From positions 6,073,043 through 6,137,042 of the forward strand of contig NC_086362.1 of assembly GCF_036324505.1 (NCBI RefSeq): a DNA stretch of 64,000 bases, written 5' to 3'. Shown one piece after another: positions 12,959-27,200 of the stretch. The notes under the pieces are model-generated. The model saw only the letters and a program-made list of their open reading frames with translations. It did no database searches and was not told the origin of the DNA. Made by a program: the position numbers and the translations under genes. Positions within the stretch are counted from its first letter, which is position 1. Each line of letters starts with the position of its first letter. The stretch comes from Eleginops maclovinus. Lineage: Eukaryota > Chordata > Actinopteri > Perciformes > Eleginopidae.

Positions 12959-15900
12959 CTCACAAACGTGTAAAAAGACAGACGAGAGTGATTTCCAATT
13001 CTAACATTTATTAGATCTACTCAAAAATCACAGGTACAGAGATCATTGGCAGTGATTATCTACAAGAGGGAGGGGGGGGTAAAGAGTGACAAGGCAATTC
13101 AACAATGTCACCAGCGCTAAGGAGCACTTGTCCTCTCTGTGAATAATTATTGCTGGAATGGCTGCAGCTGGAGCTGACACCTTTGGTGATGACTCACCGG
13201 ATTTGTTTTTCGAGGGGTTTGACATTGTTGGATTGCTCTGAAATCAACGTGGTGGGATGGAGAGGAGCACAGCATTTTAGGATGAAGCGTTCGCCATCTC
13301 ACAGTTTCGTGGGGTCTATTTGGCTACGATAGTTCCTAATCGTACATGATGGACCCATGATGGCAGGAAACACAGCTGCTGATCTCACTTTCGCCCGTCT
13401 CCAGCACAACATTGACCGACTACCTCACTGTCCAATATTGATTCTGTATGCATGTATTATTCATTACCTCCGCAATCACCATTCACATCCCGAAATAAAC
13501 TAAATGCTTTCACTGGAATGAACTGACTTCCAGGTAAAGGATACTAGCTGAACAAAATATACACATCACTATTTACACACATGCTTTGCTAAGTTTATGA
13601 AAAACAAACTGAAATGAGTAAAGATCTGTCTTTAAAGTGCATCAGAGTCAGTGAGAGGGGGTGATATGGTCACTGTGGAGGGAACGCACACACGGCACAC
13701 ACGCAGACACACTGGTTGGTTACACTGTCGAAATACCTGAAGTGGACTCTCTGCCTGCGTCTTGAGGCTGGGGGCAGGGCGGCGGGGGGGTGAAGTTGGC
13801 TTCTGGCAGGCTGCTGTTGAAGGACGGCATGGGGGACGGCGACGAGGGCAGCAGGGTGCTGTTGGGGCTGCTGATGTGGCCCTCCCCCACCAGGGTCAGG
13901 TCGCTGTTGGTGTCCTCCTCCACGGTGCGGAGGCTCGGCCGCGTGTCCGAGGGCCGCGGGATGGGGGACAGGTGTGTGCCGAAGGTGGCGTGGCGGGTGG
14001 GTGGCATCAGGCACCGCCTCGACGCGGAGTGTCCGTTGGCGCTGGAGCTGAGGGAGGAGTCGAGGCTCTCGGAGCGCAGGCTGGTGCTGAGGGCCCCCCT
14101 GGAGGAGATGCCGTTCTCCCGGCTCTGTTTCATGGAGTCTGGAGTGGAGCAGGAGATGGCCGGGGTGAGACGCAGGAAGTCGGGAAGCACCAGGTCGTCT
14201 TTGTTCAGGAGGCCGCGCTGGTCGTTGGCTCGGGTGCTCTGTGCCCGGCTCAAGAGCTCAAAGAATTCTGCAACAAAACAAAATCACTTTAAGTCTTCCA
14301 AATATCTGATCCTGGAAGAAATGATTAGTCAAAGTTCAACATGCAGCATAGCAGCCTCCCACCTGACCAGTCCAAAGCAAAGCTAAGAAATCCACCACAA
14401 AACCATCAACAAGAGAAGAAGAAGAAGAGAAGAAGAAGGAAGAGAGGGATTTACCTTCAGCTTCATCTATATTAATCTTTTTCTGTTTTCTCTTTTCCCC
14501 TGGGAGTGCTGAGTCTGGTCCACTCGCTTTCACAGAAAAGTCCTTTGGTGTTGACCTCTCATCTCCCTGCAGATGCAACAATAACAATGCACTCTGTTAG
14601 GGGATGGGGTGGGCAGGGCGGGGGGGGAGGCTAAGCACGGGCTGAAGCAGAACGTCCAGATTTAATGAGCCTCGTTGATCTGTCGGAGCCTTTTCTGACC
14701 ATGCTAACATCTGTACGGAGTCCTATCTGTCTTCAATAACTCAAGCATAGGAAATGTGAGCGAGTGAGTCAGCCATGGGTGGTGTTAGGGCGAAGGAAAC
14801 AAACAAATTAAAGCACACACCAATGTAAAGCTTGTCAAAGAGTGTAGGCCACTGATTAATGAGGCTTAAAGGACGCAGAAGCAGAGCAGCAGAAGAAAAG
14901 GACAAATCACCACATCCGGACGTTTGAAGCAACATGAGGAAAGATGGGTACTCACAGCAGCAGAAAAACTTCTGGATGGGGGGAGGTTCTTTAGGGAGGA
15001 AGACTTGGATTTGTCTGTTAGAAACAAAGATGGAGAGAAAAACTGACATGTTATAAATACAAAACTTAAAGGGGCCCAATGACGCTCTGTGGGGTTTCCC
15101 TTTTCCTGTAGTGTGTTGTATAGGTTTCTGTGCATGTAAATGGTCTTCAAAGACTTCATAAAATCCCACAAGAGGGAGTTTCTCACCCACACCCCCCCCC
15201 CCCCCCCCCCCACCACCCCAGCCTGAAGCACCTCCATTGGACTCCTTTGTTTACTCCGATAGCATAGTAAAATCACTATGTAACATAGTTTTACTGGCTA
15301 GCGCTCAAACACATTGTATGGGATAAGGGGCGGGACATGTCTAAGCGGTTGACCAATCACAAACAGTCAGAGCAGACTGGGCCCTGGTTTCTGAAAAAAA
15401 GTAAACGTCTGGTGCCCAACCCTGGAAATAACGTGTTTTTTTACAGGTTCCAGTGTAAAAAAACCCCATCTTCTTGTATCCATTTTAAATTTAAATGAAT
15501 AAGATATGTTTTTGTTGTCATTTTTTAATACTTAGCGTGTTTGATGGTCTCACCTTTCCCTGCAGCTGGATCAATTCTATCCAAAACAACTCGCAGGCCG
15601 TCCAAACTGGATATGGGGGCTCCTAAGTCCAAAGGCTCTGTTTCTCCACTCTGAAAGAAAGTCATATATAATGGTTAACACCTTATGGCTATGTAAGTCA
15701 CAATATGTTTGGCTGTAATTAACTTCACAAGCTAAATGTATAGAGGGTATTTCAGGCTTCTGTATAATAGAGTTATAATGCCTAAAAACCCACAGGACTG
15801 AAATACATCCTCTGGCAGGAGTTGAGGGGAGGACTAAAAAGAGTTGGCATGTTTGAGGAGTGTCGTCATTTGTAATTATAGCCCTGCTGCTCCATCTTCG

Positions 15901-18210
15901 GAGGCCGGGCTGAGTCACAGCGCTAACCACCGTGTAGAGATGGAAAAGGATGCGGGCGCTTCCCTCCCCTGACCATGATACTCCACCCTGTGTCACCGTC
16001 ACACACTGCACAGGCTGCTGAACACACACACAGGAGCTTCAAAAAGGCATTGTAAGCCACCGGGGACGACTTACTATTTTGGCCACGAGATCGCTGAGGT
16101 GGAGGCCATATTTGGCCACCACGGGACGCAGGACCTCGGTGACTGGTTTGGTAGGCTTGGCTTTCAGACCCACAGAGCGGTTAATGGGGACCAGGTCCAA
16201 TCTAGGAGCAGAAAAAGAGCACGGGTAAATGTCAGCGGCGACATAAAAGCACAGAGTGAAAAAGTGATATTTATTGCCCGGAGGAGCGTTTTGAAACCGT
16301 GGGAAATCTGACGCAGCGGCCCAGTTTGAGATCTGGCCGAGGTAATTGGTAGGCATTTAGAGAAGAATAGAATATCAAGGATCAATAGAGCGCTTTTTTT
16401 GTACAACGCTCCCTTGTTCCCTTTTTTAGATGATAGTGAAAGTAGTAAAATATTAATCCTTTTTGCCCTTACAACCCCTGCCCTTTTTCTTATCATGGGC
16501 TTCAATACACATTAAATATACCTTTTCAAAGGGAAGAAAGAAGGCATCCACTTTATGGTAATTATAATTGATTAGTTAATTATTCATTTATTTTACTGAT
16601 CACTATTTTGGTGATCTAATTATTTTTTAGAACGCTTGTATTTGTCTTCCTGGTTTAGGTATTTCTTATCCGTCTTCTCCTACTATAATGAAACATTTTG
16701 TGACTTGGAAAGTGACGAATAAGCAGATGTTTACGATACGTACCTAAACAAAGTCCGCTTCTCCACTCTCAACTCTCGTGAGCTGAGGGTCATACAGTCT
16801 TGATCCAGCACCAAAGGCTGTGAGGAAAACAGTATGAAATTACACATTAGAAACACACAGAACCGCAGCAACTAAAACTCTTTACACAGCAACGAAATGA
16901 CTCTCGTACACTTTCATATTTTCCCCTTAGGATGGAACAGACTCCTCCCAAAATAACTCCTGTTTAAAAGATATGCGGAGTCATTCTGTATCAACAAAAC
17001 TCAGATTAATCCGAAATGCCGAAACACTGGCAGCCCCTCCGCTCTGACACCTCTCTGTTAATGCATGTGTGTGTCTTGTGTGTTCATGTGTGTATTTCCA
17101 CACATTTTCCCCTCAGGGATTAACAAAAGTATGTCTTTTTCTTTGAGTTTAATTTCATTGAAGATGAACTTGCTGCAGTGTTAGCGGCAGTCGTTTTTTA
17201 GCAATAGTAAACTGTCGTCAGCGCCCCTCACCTTCTCTCCTCCCACCAGGAAGAGGTCAACAGCAGCGATGTTGACGTTGATGCTCAGGCAGAGGTCGTG
17301 GAGGACGTCCCTTATGGAGGCCCCGGGCCGGAGACTGATGGGGGAACAGGAGCCGTCAGGGAGCATCACGCTACAGTGTTTGGGGGAACGCTCCCATACC
17401 GAGTGGCGGTTATCAGCCTAAGGAAGATAGAAAAAGAACGAGGCTTTGTTTGAGGACTGGAAGTGTTGCATATACACGGCTTCAGTTGTAATTTATGCCA
17501 CTTGTTAGTGAGTGGGCTGACAAGTAAAACACAATTACTCAGGCCTAATATGATAGCTTCACCAGACACTGGGCTCTGTGTTGCCATAGTGATTTGTCCA
17601 GAGGAATCTTACCTCGATCTTCCCAGCAGAGCAGGAAGTGGCCATCTCCAGACTGGTACCGGACGACAAGGAGCCCTGGGACTCCCTCCGCCCATTACTG
17701 CCCCAGTAGTCTGCACAAGAGAACACAGAGAAGGGTGAACTCATGCAGATAAGAGACATTTGTCAGGACTTTGATTAAACAAAACGTATAATATTTAACA
17801 CCATGACAGCTTCAAGCTATGGCACGACAAAAAAGGAAGAAAAACGTGTTATTAAAGAAGATATTTGTGTATAAACAGCATCTTTTAACTGAATTGCAGC
17901 TACTTTTATTGAGAGACAGTACCGGTGTGAACTGAGACAAAAAAAGAGTGATTGAAATATATAATCCAAACACAAGCTACACCATTGTTTGTCTAAAAAT
18001 GTCTAATCAATTGCAGCCTTTCCAACACAACTAACCTTAAAAAGGCACAATGAGTAGGGTGTTGTTTTAGATGTAGACTCAAGTGTAATAAATGACCCTT
18101 GTTTTGCTTTGGAGACAATTTTAATAAACAGCAACTGACTGATCCTTCTCTCTGTGCCTTCCAGCTATAATTTGATATCATAACTATCAAGATCCCAAAC
18201 TAAGCCATCC

Positions 18211-18263
<53 letters not shown>

Positions 18264-21200
18264 GCTGTACTTCTACATCCCTCCCCCGCATGTAGCTCAT
18301 GGCATTGCCGGAACTGGTGTGGAAGTCAGTTTAAAATCCATTCCTTACCGAGGTTTATGTCTCCTATGTCCTTCTTCTTGGGGCCCTTTCCAAAGCTCCT
18401 GTTGCGGGACCACGAGAAGAAGCCGCGTTTCTTGTCGGCGCTCTCATCCTTGTCTTCAGTCAGTGACCTCCCTGACCTCTGCTTTCTGGACTCCTATCGG
18501 TCGGAAAAAAGGTTTACTTGCTGTGTTTGACTGATTAAAACGGCGACCATTTGCTTGAAAGCGACAGTCGTACCTTTATGGGAGTGGAGAGGGAGGAGCG
18601 GTCCGAGCTGGCGCTGTGTTTAGAGGGCGCAGGACTGCAGGGAATCTGGTACGGGTCCGGCAGAGATCGGCCATCCACCTCGGCACGCATGCACTCTTGG
18701 TAAAGGGAGGACTTGAGGAATCGGGAGTAACTGTCAAACTTCATCAGGTTAAAGATCTGTAATAGAAAAAGGATGGAGTCTGTGATTACAAAACAGAGAG
18801 TGGTGGAATGAGAGAGGTGAGAGGCATGTAGGGTCAAAAATAAAAGAGCGAGGAAGACAGAATTAAACTAAGGAGCGGAAACTAGCGGTGGTAACATATG
18901 GTTCCAGCTGATGTTATGACAGGTGTCTCAACACTTTTAAATGTCCAGACTGGGAATACACACACACACACACCCCCCTAACTGCATGTCTATGTGTCTG
19001 TGTGTACAGTAGGCATTCGCTTCTCTGTGGGCGGATGCCAGTTTGTGTTTATTTCTCTGGTAAAGGCTCCGGGGCCTTTCGTAAACAAACCCAGATGGCC
19101 AATGGTGAAAAAGCCAATATGCTTATGCAAAGTGACTAAAGGCGAGAGGAGAACCAAACCCCCTACTGTCGAGGAAAATGCCCTGATCTTGATGATGATG
19201 CAGAACGACAGAATAATTAAAATAAGAGGAATTATTAATGACCAGAGATTATGAATGTGCTGAGTGTCAGTTTTTAGGCTTCTATTGGGGTTTTGAATGT
19301 GTGCCATCAGATGTTATCATTAAAAAAACTGAATAAATTCAATATAAAACACTTTGAATCAACTACAAACTGGGGCTTTGGTGTTGTCATTTCATTTTTG
19401 AAAGTTTCCACAGAGATTATTTACTGTCTTTCGTCATATTTTAGGATATTATCACCCTTAAGAACAACCTCGTTTTTTGGTTAAATTGTTTGTCTTTTGG
19501 GATTTAATTAACTTTGTTTGATTAATACAATTTGCCAAAGTGGGCCTAGTACTCAGAGAAGCTCAATTCCAACAAATACTGACAGAAATTAAACAAGTTG
19601 TTATAATTTAAATGGTTTCGTGAATTATGAAAATTATTGCTTCTATCTTTTTCATTTAATTTTGACTTTGGGACTCCCCGGTGCTGTGGAGTTATTGGAA
19701 ATGTTTTTATTTTTTATTTTAGCAGTTTAAAAAATAGTATAATATCAGTGTTATGCTCCAATAGTACTAGTATAATACCGATAGCATTAGTCTAGCCTTT
19801 CTTAATCAATGAAAACATTACAACACAATGGAAGTCACGCAGAGCCAAATGAACGTAGCAGTCATATTGTGATTAAGCCTGGAAATATGACAGCCCTACC
19901 AAAGACCTTCAAAAACTGCTGAGTCAACATGTTACTAGCCAACATGAGCTCGATACAACTTTTCCCCCTGTCGTGCTGGTACCTGTAGCTGCTGCGTCTT
20001 GAACATGTCGGGCCGCGGGGAGGTGAGGACGTCGTCGGCCAGCTGGGCCTGGCTGTCGATGTTGACCGGCATGGTGGCCTTGCTGGACAGGAAGCTGTTG
20101 TAGATCTCTCCCGCTCTCTGAGACAGCTGCAGGACAAGAGGCCGGACGATGCATGAGTACTTCAAGAACAATGGTGCATCGCCACGTCTCTAATCTTTTA
20201 TTCATTTAATTTGCATAAATTAGGAACATTTCAATATGGATTGGTCAACTGTTGGAGGGTGGGACAAAATAACTGTAAGGGGTCCAGAAGTCATGTGTTC
20301 AAATGTAAATGTCTTTTTAAGGCAACCGGGAAGTGTGTTTTTCTTATGTGGAGAAGCAGGGCGGAGTTAACAAGAGTTCTTACAGGGACAATAAAGTAAA
20401 TCAAAGGCTTCGACATAAAATGATTTGTAATATATATTGGGTTGAGGGTATGGATGATAGTTTTACCTATAAACCTGTTAAAAAGTATCTTAATTAACTA
20501 ATTGATTAAGGAAAAACAATATGATATTTATTCTGAAAGTAGAGGTCACACTTAACTGTGTGTATCATAGATATGAGACAAAAAAAGGGAGGTTTCCAAT
20601 CACTACACATGTCTTAGGCAGAGGGTTCTGCTTCATACTGTAGACATACCTGCTTTTTATCAGCTGCAGGGACATGACTGAAGTATTCACAGGCCTGCCA
20701 GAACAAGATATTCTCCTCACTGAATTCTTTCTTGAGAAATTCCTGTGGAAACAAACAGAAGAAGAGTCTCAATATAATCTCCAAACTGGTGCTCATGCTT
20801 TCTAAATTTCTCTGCGCTGCCGTTGTTGAGGATACAAAAATGTAGGTGAGATGTTGTGAACAAAATCGGTGTAGGCACAGGAGAGTGTGGGCAGATCTGA
20901 TCAGTGCTGAGGGAGGGTGAGGAGCAAAGGGGGCCTCTGGGATGCCAGAACTTAACGCTGAGCCTTCTGAAGGTGTTGTAGGCTCAATTCAATAGGCACA
21001 TCTTTTCTGTGGGAGGTTATATAAATGAAGGGCCGGTAATAAAAAGTTGGGATGTGGAGAACTGGTTGTGAAATATTGACATTTTCGCCAAGTAAAGAAA
21101 AGTCTGAAACTAAAGTAAAATGTTTGTTTATTGCTTACAAATGATACTGTGGTTACCTTTGACTCTCAATAACACAAATAACAAACTCAAATAGAGTGAA

Positions 21201-24200
21201 GAGGTCGGCCAAGGCCAATGTCTCATTCAGGGGCTCTGGGAAATTGGTATTACCACTCGGATGTGTTCATGAGCTTAAGATCGTAAAGTGAAAACAACAC
21301 GGATGGTGCAAATACTTTTATTTTGTAGTTGCTCGAAACGTCAGCTCAACATCAGGTTTTTGGAATCAGGGGAGGCTCGACTGAATTATCTGGAACTCAC
21401 TTCTCCAGTTAGCCATCATTTAAACATGACTCACTATTCCACTGAGCTTCCTTCAAATCGGGACCATTGTTTTTTGACCTGATTACACAAAGAGTGTGGG
21501 AAAAAAGGCACCCAGAAACAGATATTTTCACAACACTGAATCCTGAAGTCTGTCAGGATTCAATCGCCTGAAAAACGTCCTTTTTCTTACCGAGAAGTAG
21601 CGCACCCCCACTGGGTCCTGGAGGAGGCGTTCGAAGCAGGCGGCCCAGCTGGCCACGCGCTGCTCCGGGACCCCTCGCAGGCTGCCCGCACCTGGAAGAC
21701 TGCCATTACTGTTCAGGCTGCTCTGGCTGCAGCATCCCTGCAACTGGACTCCACTGTAGTCTGCGGGGAGGAGAGAGAGCACCGTGCAAAGGTCAGAGGG
21801 CAGGAGGTGAAGAGCAATTCAAGCCATGGGGAATGTAAGAAAGCTTTTAACCTTCTAAATATCCTGAAGGTTTTTGGCATTCATGTGTGCTTTTTGTCTC
21901 AAATAATTATACACATGTTAGTCTTGCATTCTACCTGTCTTGTATTTTAGCTTGTATTACTTTACCATGTAGGTATATAATGTGTTTCTTTTTAAGTCAT
22001 TGTTGTCAAAAATGTTTTGAGTTTTCTTTGATGCAGACTAAGTGAATTTAACCTGTTGAAAAGAACGGAGCTTTTGTGAAAACTTGCATAAACATTTTCT
22101 AAGAAACCAACAAATCATTTCTTGTATTATTTAATCTCTTTCAAAAGTAGACGTGTCTGACCAACAAAGGACAATAAACAGCACATTTTTGACATTGGAA
22201 CATTATTTGAAGTGAGTTGTGCTAGTTTAACTGCAGGAAACTATTAAACATCAAACTCTCACTACAGTCTTTTCAACAAATTGCAGGAAAAGAGGAAGAC
22301 AAATACGCTGTCGGCAATTCAAAACAAGTTTTTTCCTGTTGAGTTAAAAAGAAGGAAGATCTTCAACCAAAGGATCTAGACATAATAGGGGAGTCAAAAG
22401 GTGCCCTACATCTGCGGCAAACATAATTACAATCTGAAAAGGGATGAGACAATAAGGTAAATGTCACAGGATAGGAAAGGGAAAGCTAATGGGTCTTTTA
22501 CTGTAACCTTTGCTACTCCTCTCAGTGGCGAATGTGAACACAATAAGTGAATGTCAAATTATGTTATGTGGGGAGTGGGATCTGATTGCAGTGGAGAAGC
22601 AGCAGATGTCACTCAGTTGCTAAAAGAAAGGGCAGCGAGGACAGGAAGAGGAATAAAAGACGAAGAAAAGAGTGGACACATGGATGATTAAAAGGAACAC
22701 AAAGAGGGAGAGTGGGTGAGGAGCCGCTGGTCATCTAAAGTGGGGGCTTTGACCCCCACAGTACCTGCTATCATGACGGCAGATGGCCACTTTAGAGCTG
22801 TAGGCAGGCACAGTAAAAACAGAACACAAAGAGGGTCACGGTGTGATTTCTTACAGATGCTGGCTGTTGTTTTTCTAGTCAACTGGTTAGCATGAGCAAC
22901 TGGTGTTAGCGCTGTAGCTTTGATGTGGAGAGGGGATAGGCTAGTGGGGTCAAATAAGGTGCGGTACTACACATCGTCATTTTACCCAGACAGGAAGTAG
23001 AGTGGGGAAAATGTACCAAATTCTAGATGGTACATTTCTTGGTTTTGAATAAAAGTTCTGCATTTAAAGTCTTATTTTGGTACAAAAGTGTTGCCATCAA
23101 AATATATCTAAAGTACCAAAAGTAAAAGCACTTCCTTTGCCCATTTTCAGAACTATATTTATAACTGGATAATGATTATTGGTGCTAGTTTTAACTACTT
23201 TGTATACTGCTGGTGAATGTCCTAACCTAAATAAACACGTCTATTTTTATTTATTAGTTGAGTGATATTTTCTTATAGTTAATGATTTGAATGTGTAACT
23301 GACTTTGACTGAAATGTATGTATTTAGGTAAAACTGTACAATATTGGCTTCCAAATTGTATTGGAGTAAAAGTAAATAAATCAAAAGTACTCAACAACAA
23401 CTACCTCAGAATTGTACTGTATTACATTCCACCACTGTAAACTGTAGCTAAATAAAACTAATTTACATACGTGACGGTGTTTCTATGATTCAGATTCTAA
23501 AGTGGCCTCTATATCAACTGCACTTAATTAAACTTAATCATCATCCTATATTTACTATTTTCCATGGTTATTTTTGCATAATAATTGTACAATGATTCAA
23601 AAAACACATGCCAGTTACCAAGCTTAATACTCTTAATGAATAATGAGTTCATGTGTTGTTAAAAGCTTTAAGTTAAGTGTGAAAAACTGAGGGATTTTCA
23701 GGAGAAATGCCAAATGCTTGATTTTGTCCTTTTGCTGACAGGCCATTTGTTTGGTTTCAGTTTACTGTATTAGTTCTGAGGCTTTGGCAGCCGTGTTTAC
23801 CACATTGTGTGCCGCTCAGTTAATGAAGAAGGCTTTGGAAAGCAAACAGCCATCCAGCCACAGAGAAAGGAGCGGGGCTGCCCTCCTCACCGCGGCCTTG
23901 GACGGTTAGCAAACGTTATTAAAAAGTGCTATGAAAGGGAGGACCAGACAGCCAGCTCCAACACTAACCCTGAAACACGCTCAGCAAACATCCTTTGTTA
24001 ATGAGGCATGCTGCCTGCAGTGAACACATCACCAAGTCCTTTTATTACACCATTTTATTAAGAGACTACAAAAGCTGAACGTGGAGGGTAGAAGCAGAAA
24101 ATAGGGAATAAAAAAGCAGTGAAAAGGCTGGATATGGATCAGAAAGTTTCAAGGATGATTAAGAGCTTGTGATTTAATCCTCTACATTTTGAGAGTCTCA

Positions 24201-27200
24201 CTTACATATCCGACATACTTTTCCATCAAGTTTAGCAGTAGTGTTTAGAGGAGTAATAAGGGAATTGTACTCACCACCATCTGAGGAAGCAGCAGACTGA
24301 AAGAGAACAAAGAGAGACATGAGTGAAAGGCTGCCCTCATGACCTCCTGTGCCGAAACCATAGACTGAAGATAGCAGCGTCTCTTCAGGCATCCCACCAG
24401 TCCCTCTGAGGTGTGTGTCTTTGTGGTTTGTGAGTGAGAGTGTGTGTGTGTGTGAGCTACTGGGAAAGGGTTGAATCATGGGTCCTTACACAGGCCCATT
24501 AATTTGTAAGAGGGTGGACCCCAGGGTTCTCTACCACACACAGCTGTTCACACCTCCACACCAGGACCCACCCTTCACTTTATATCACCCCTCACACACT
24601 CACACACACACACACACACACACAGCCCTGAATGTGTGCATTCCTTCTAACTGCAGTCACAAAGATCAGAGCCCATCAAGGCAGAGCCACTTGAGAGGCC
24701 ATCAGTGGCCGTAATGCTCCTCTTTTCAATTGCTAATTTAAGCAATGGCCGCTTTATGCATGCATCCCTGAAAAGAAGGCAAACAGAACAAGCCTCCCCC
24801 GTGGACTTGGAGATTTCACGGCGACAACTACCCATTATTGGATGTAATTATAACGAAGGCATACAGCTGAATAAAACACTCTTGATGTCAGATCTTTTGA
24901 AGGATCAACAAATATTTACATGGCAATACTTCAATTTGAAATCCATGCCTAAGAATTGGGCTTCTCGAAGAATGTGTTAGCATCCTTTTTTGGGTAAATG
25001 CTAATAAAGAGAGTTAAAACCTCGACTGTGGAGCCGTTGTCACAAATATTTTTAAATGCAGAGGAGGATATGAGAGGCGCATCTTAGGGTTTGGACCAAG
25101 AACACTCGATAAATCGGTGCGTTGGAGGATTCATCTGAATAGGGGAGACTATTTCCAGAAGAGTGCTTTCTGAAGCTGCCACTTCAAAGTGTGAATATGC
25201 AAGGCGGATAATACGTCTAAACAAGGCTCTTATTGCCAGGCAGTGTGAGCAGTAAATACAGTTTGTACTTCAGTGGAATTGCATAATACTGGACTGTAAA
25301 GCTGCAATATCAGAGAACAATGGAACTAAACTTTTGCACCCTGCTGAGCGGCCCGTCACGATTCACTACGTTAGCAACCTATCATTGTTTTTACACAATC
25401 TAATCTACAAATAATTGAACCTTAATACTGCATGTTGTGTTTGGAGGTCTGAATATTTAGATCAGAATATGATCCACACAGCTTACACAATGCTCGATTG
25501 AACAGCAAGGTCTCCCCCTACTTTTACAAGAGTCAATCTTTTGGGCTTTTTGTTGTGTGGTTTTAATTGGGTTTTGTAAATGTATTCAGGGTATTAAAAC
25601 AAACTCACCCTTTAATTATAATGTCTAAATATTCTTCTTAATCGTTAACATTCTATCAGGGGCAATAAATTGTATTAAAATGACATGACAATAATTTAAC
25701 TCAGAGCATCATTTCCAAATTGGATGAGAGTTTAATTAGAAGTTTCCAGCTTGATCAAACAGCCACAGAATAAGCCCAGACATATTGTGGACCAGCCCAT
25801 TCTTTATAGTTTTTGTTGATGTCTTCTGAAGCCAGGGAACTCAACCATGTGCCCTGACGTGACGCTTGGTTCCATTTTGGGAGTGACCACATGTAAAAAG
25901 CTCTATCAGACAATGACCACGTAACCGCTAATTGTCTGTCGCAGCCTTTTTACAACTAGTCCAACCCCATGTAGTCAACACCCAAAAGCCATCTCTTCAG
26001 TGGTGGCTAGCATGTGTATGGTAATCATGGGCGGGTAGGATGAGGACCAACATGAGGCTGAAACAGAAAAGGAATAAAAAAAGGAGAACACCCACTCCAT
26101 CTGTGTCCTCCTTTTGGTCTAAAAACGGCTAAACCCAAACCCTTAAATATATACAGGGAGACCGGCATCACACAATGTGAGGCAAACTTCGGCTTTACAC
26201 AAAAGGTTCCAGCTGAAACTTTGGAAATGTGAGCTGGTGTACTCATTAGAGGAGTCAACACTACTTTTCAAATGTCCTAAATGGAGAGATTTTATTTCTA
26301 ATGTGACAAATATAAGAGACATCCACTTCCTGTAAGCAGCATCTCCTCTTATTGTTATGAAACACGTCGGAGAGTTCCGATGAGTGCCTTTCTGACACAC
26401 AGATGAAGATCTCATGTTTAAAGCATTGCTGATGTCAGAGGGAAATTATGCTGATGATAAATATGCCATAGGCTGCGTAATCAGACAACAGTATCAATGT
26501 GGCTAAAACCTGCTGCAACACTGACCGACTGCTAAATACAGTTATCAGATTTAGCTGAATTTCTATTAGCATTTGAAAAAGGGGTCAACTTCTGATTATT
26601 TACATTGTTGAACAATTAGTATTTGGCATTCTTTTTAAATAATATATTAATTGTTTGTTCTATAGAAAGACTTGAAAAATGTAGACGAGTGTAACCTGTT
26701 ATGAAAATCCAAGAGCCAAGAAATATAACAACGTCTAGTTTAAAAAAGCAGTAACAAATCCTCACATTTGATGAGCTTGAAATGACAAATGTTTTCCTGT
26801 TTTGCTTAAACATGAATCGAATAATGTATCATACAATATTAAAGTTGTTGTTGGTCAATATTTACATGAACTGCTCAATAAAATGACACGCACGTTTGTA
26901 AAAGTCGACCTGGTCGGTTGCAGGGGTTAGACCTCACACACCACTCGTAATTACTTCCTTGCCCACGAGTTTCCTACAGTGAGGCCCATGTGATGACCCC
27001 AGCACACCGTCACCTCTTGTCCACACAACCCCTTCCTCTATTGACACCTCTGGTTGACGATCTGCTCCACCATGGGTGGCTTCGTTGTACTGCAGACCTT
27101 TCTTTGATCCTTTTCTCTCAGAGGTTAAATGCAAAGATCCCACTTCTCAGCTGGAATCCTTCTGAGAGCTATCCCACGTTTGGTTTGTTATCAACCAAAT

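Larger units (their letters stand above)
8313..13736 (-). other. last rgs12 intron (long isoform) with short-form 3' UTR
   Basis: The first 720 bases (13719 to about 13000) form the 3' UTR of the short isoform. The rest is intronic. It holds (GAG)n at 12841-12879 and (GA)n at 12923-12955, an interspersed-repeat fragment near 10484-10560 (GCAGCCTATCCCAGCAAGCA is typical of a widespread fish repeat), and unrecognised plus-strand open frames at 9238-9657, 10697-11083 and 12340-12753. Confidence 0.55.

Noticed and set aside
13762..14386. Long plus-strand frames of 176 and 198 codons
   Set aside because: They are antisense shadows of the GC-rich rgs12 GoLoco exon, which has clear homology and splice sites.
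14741..15276. Minus-strand frames of 149 and 136 codons
   Set aside because: They run across an rgs12 exon, a poly-C run and transposon sequence; only 15014-14956 is supported.
18203..18263. Possible CRISPR-like direct repeats
   Set aside because: A simple ATC microsatellite without spacers; there is no CRISPR array in the window.
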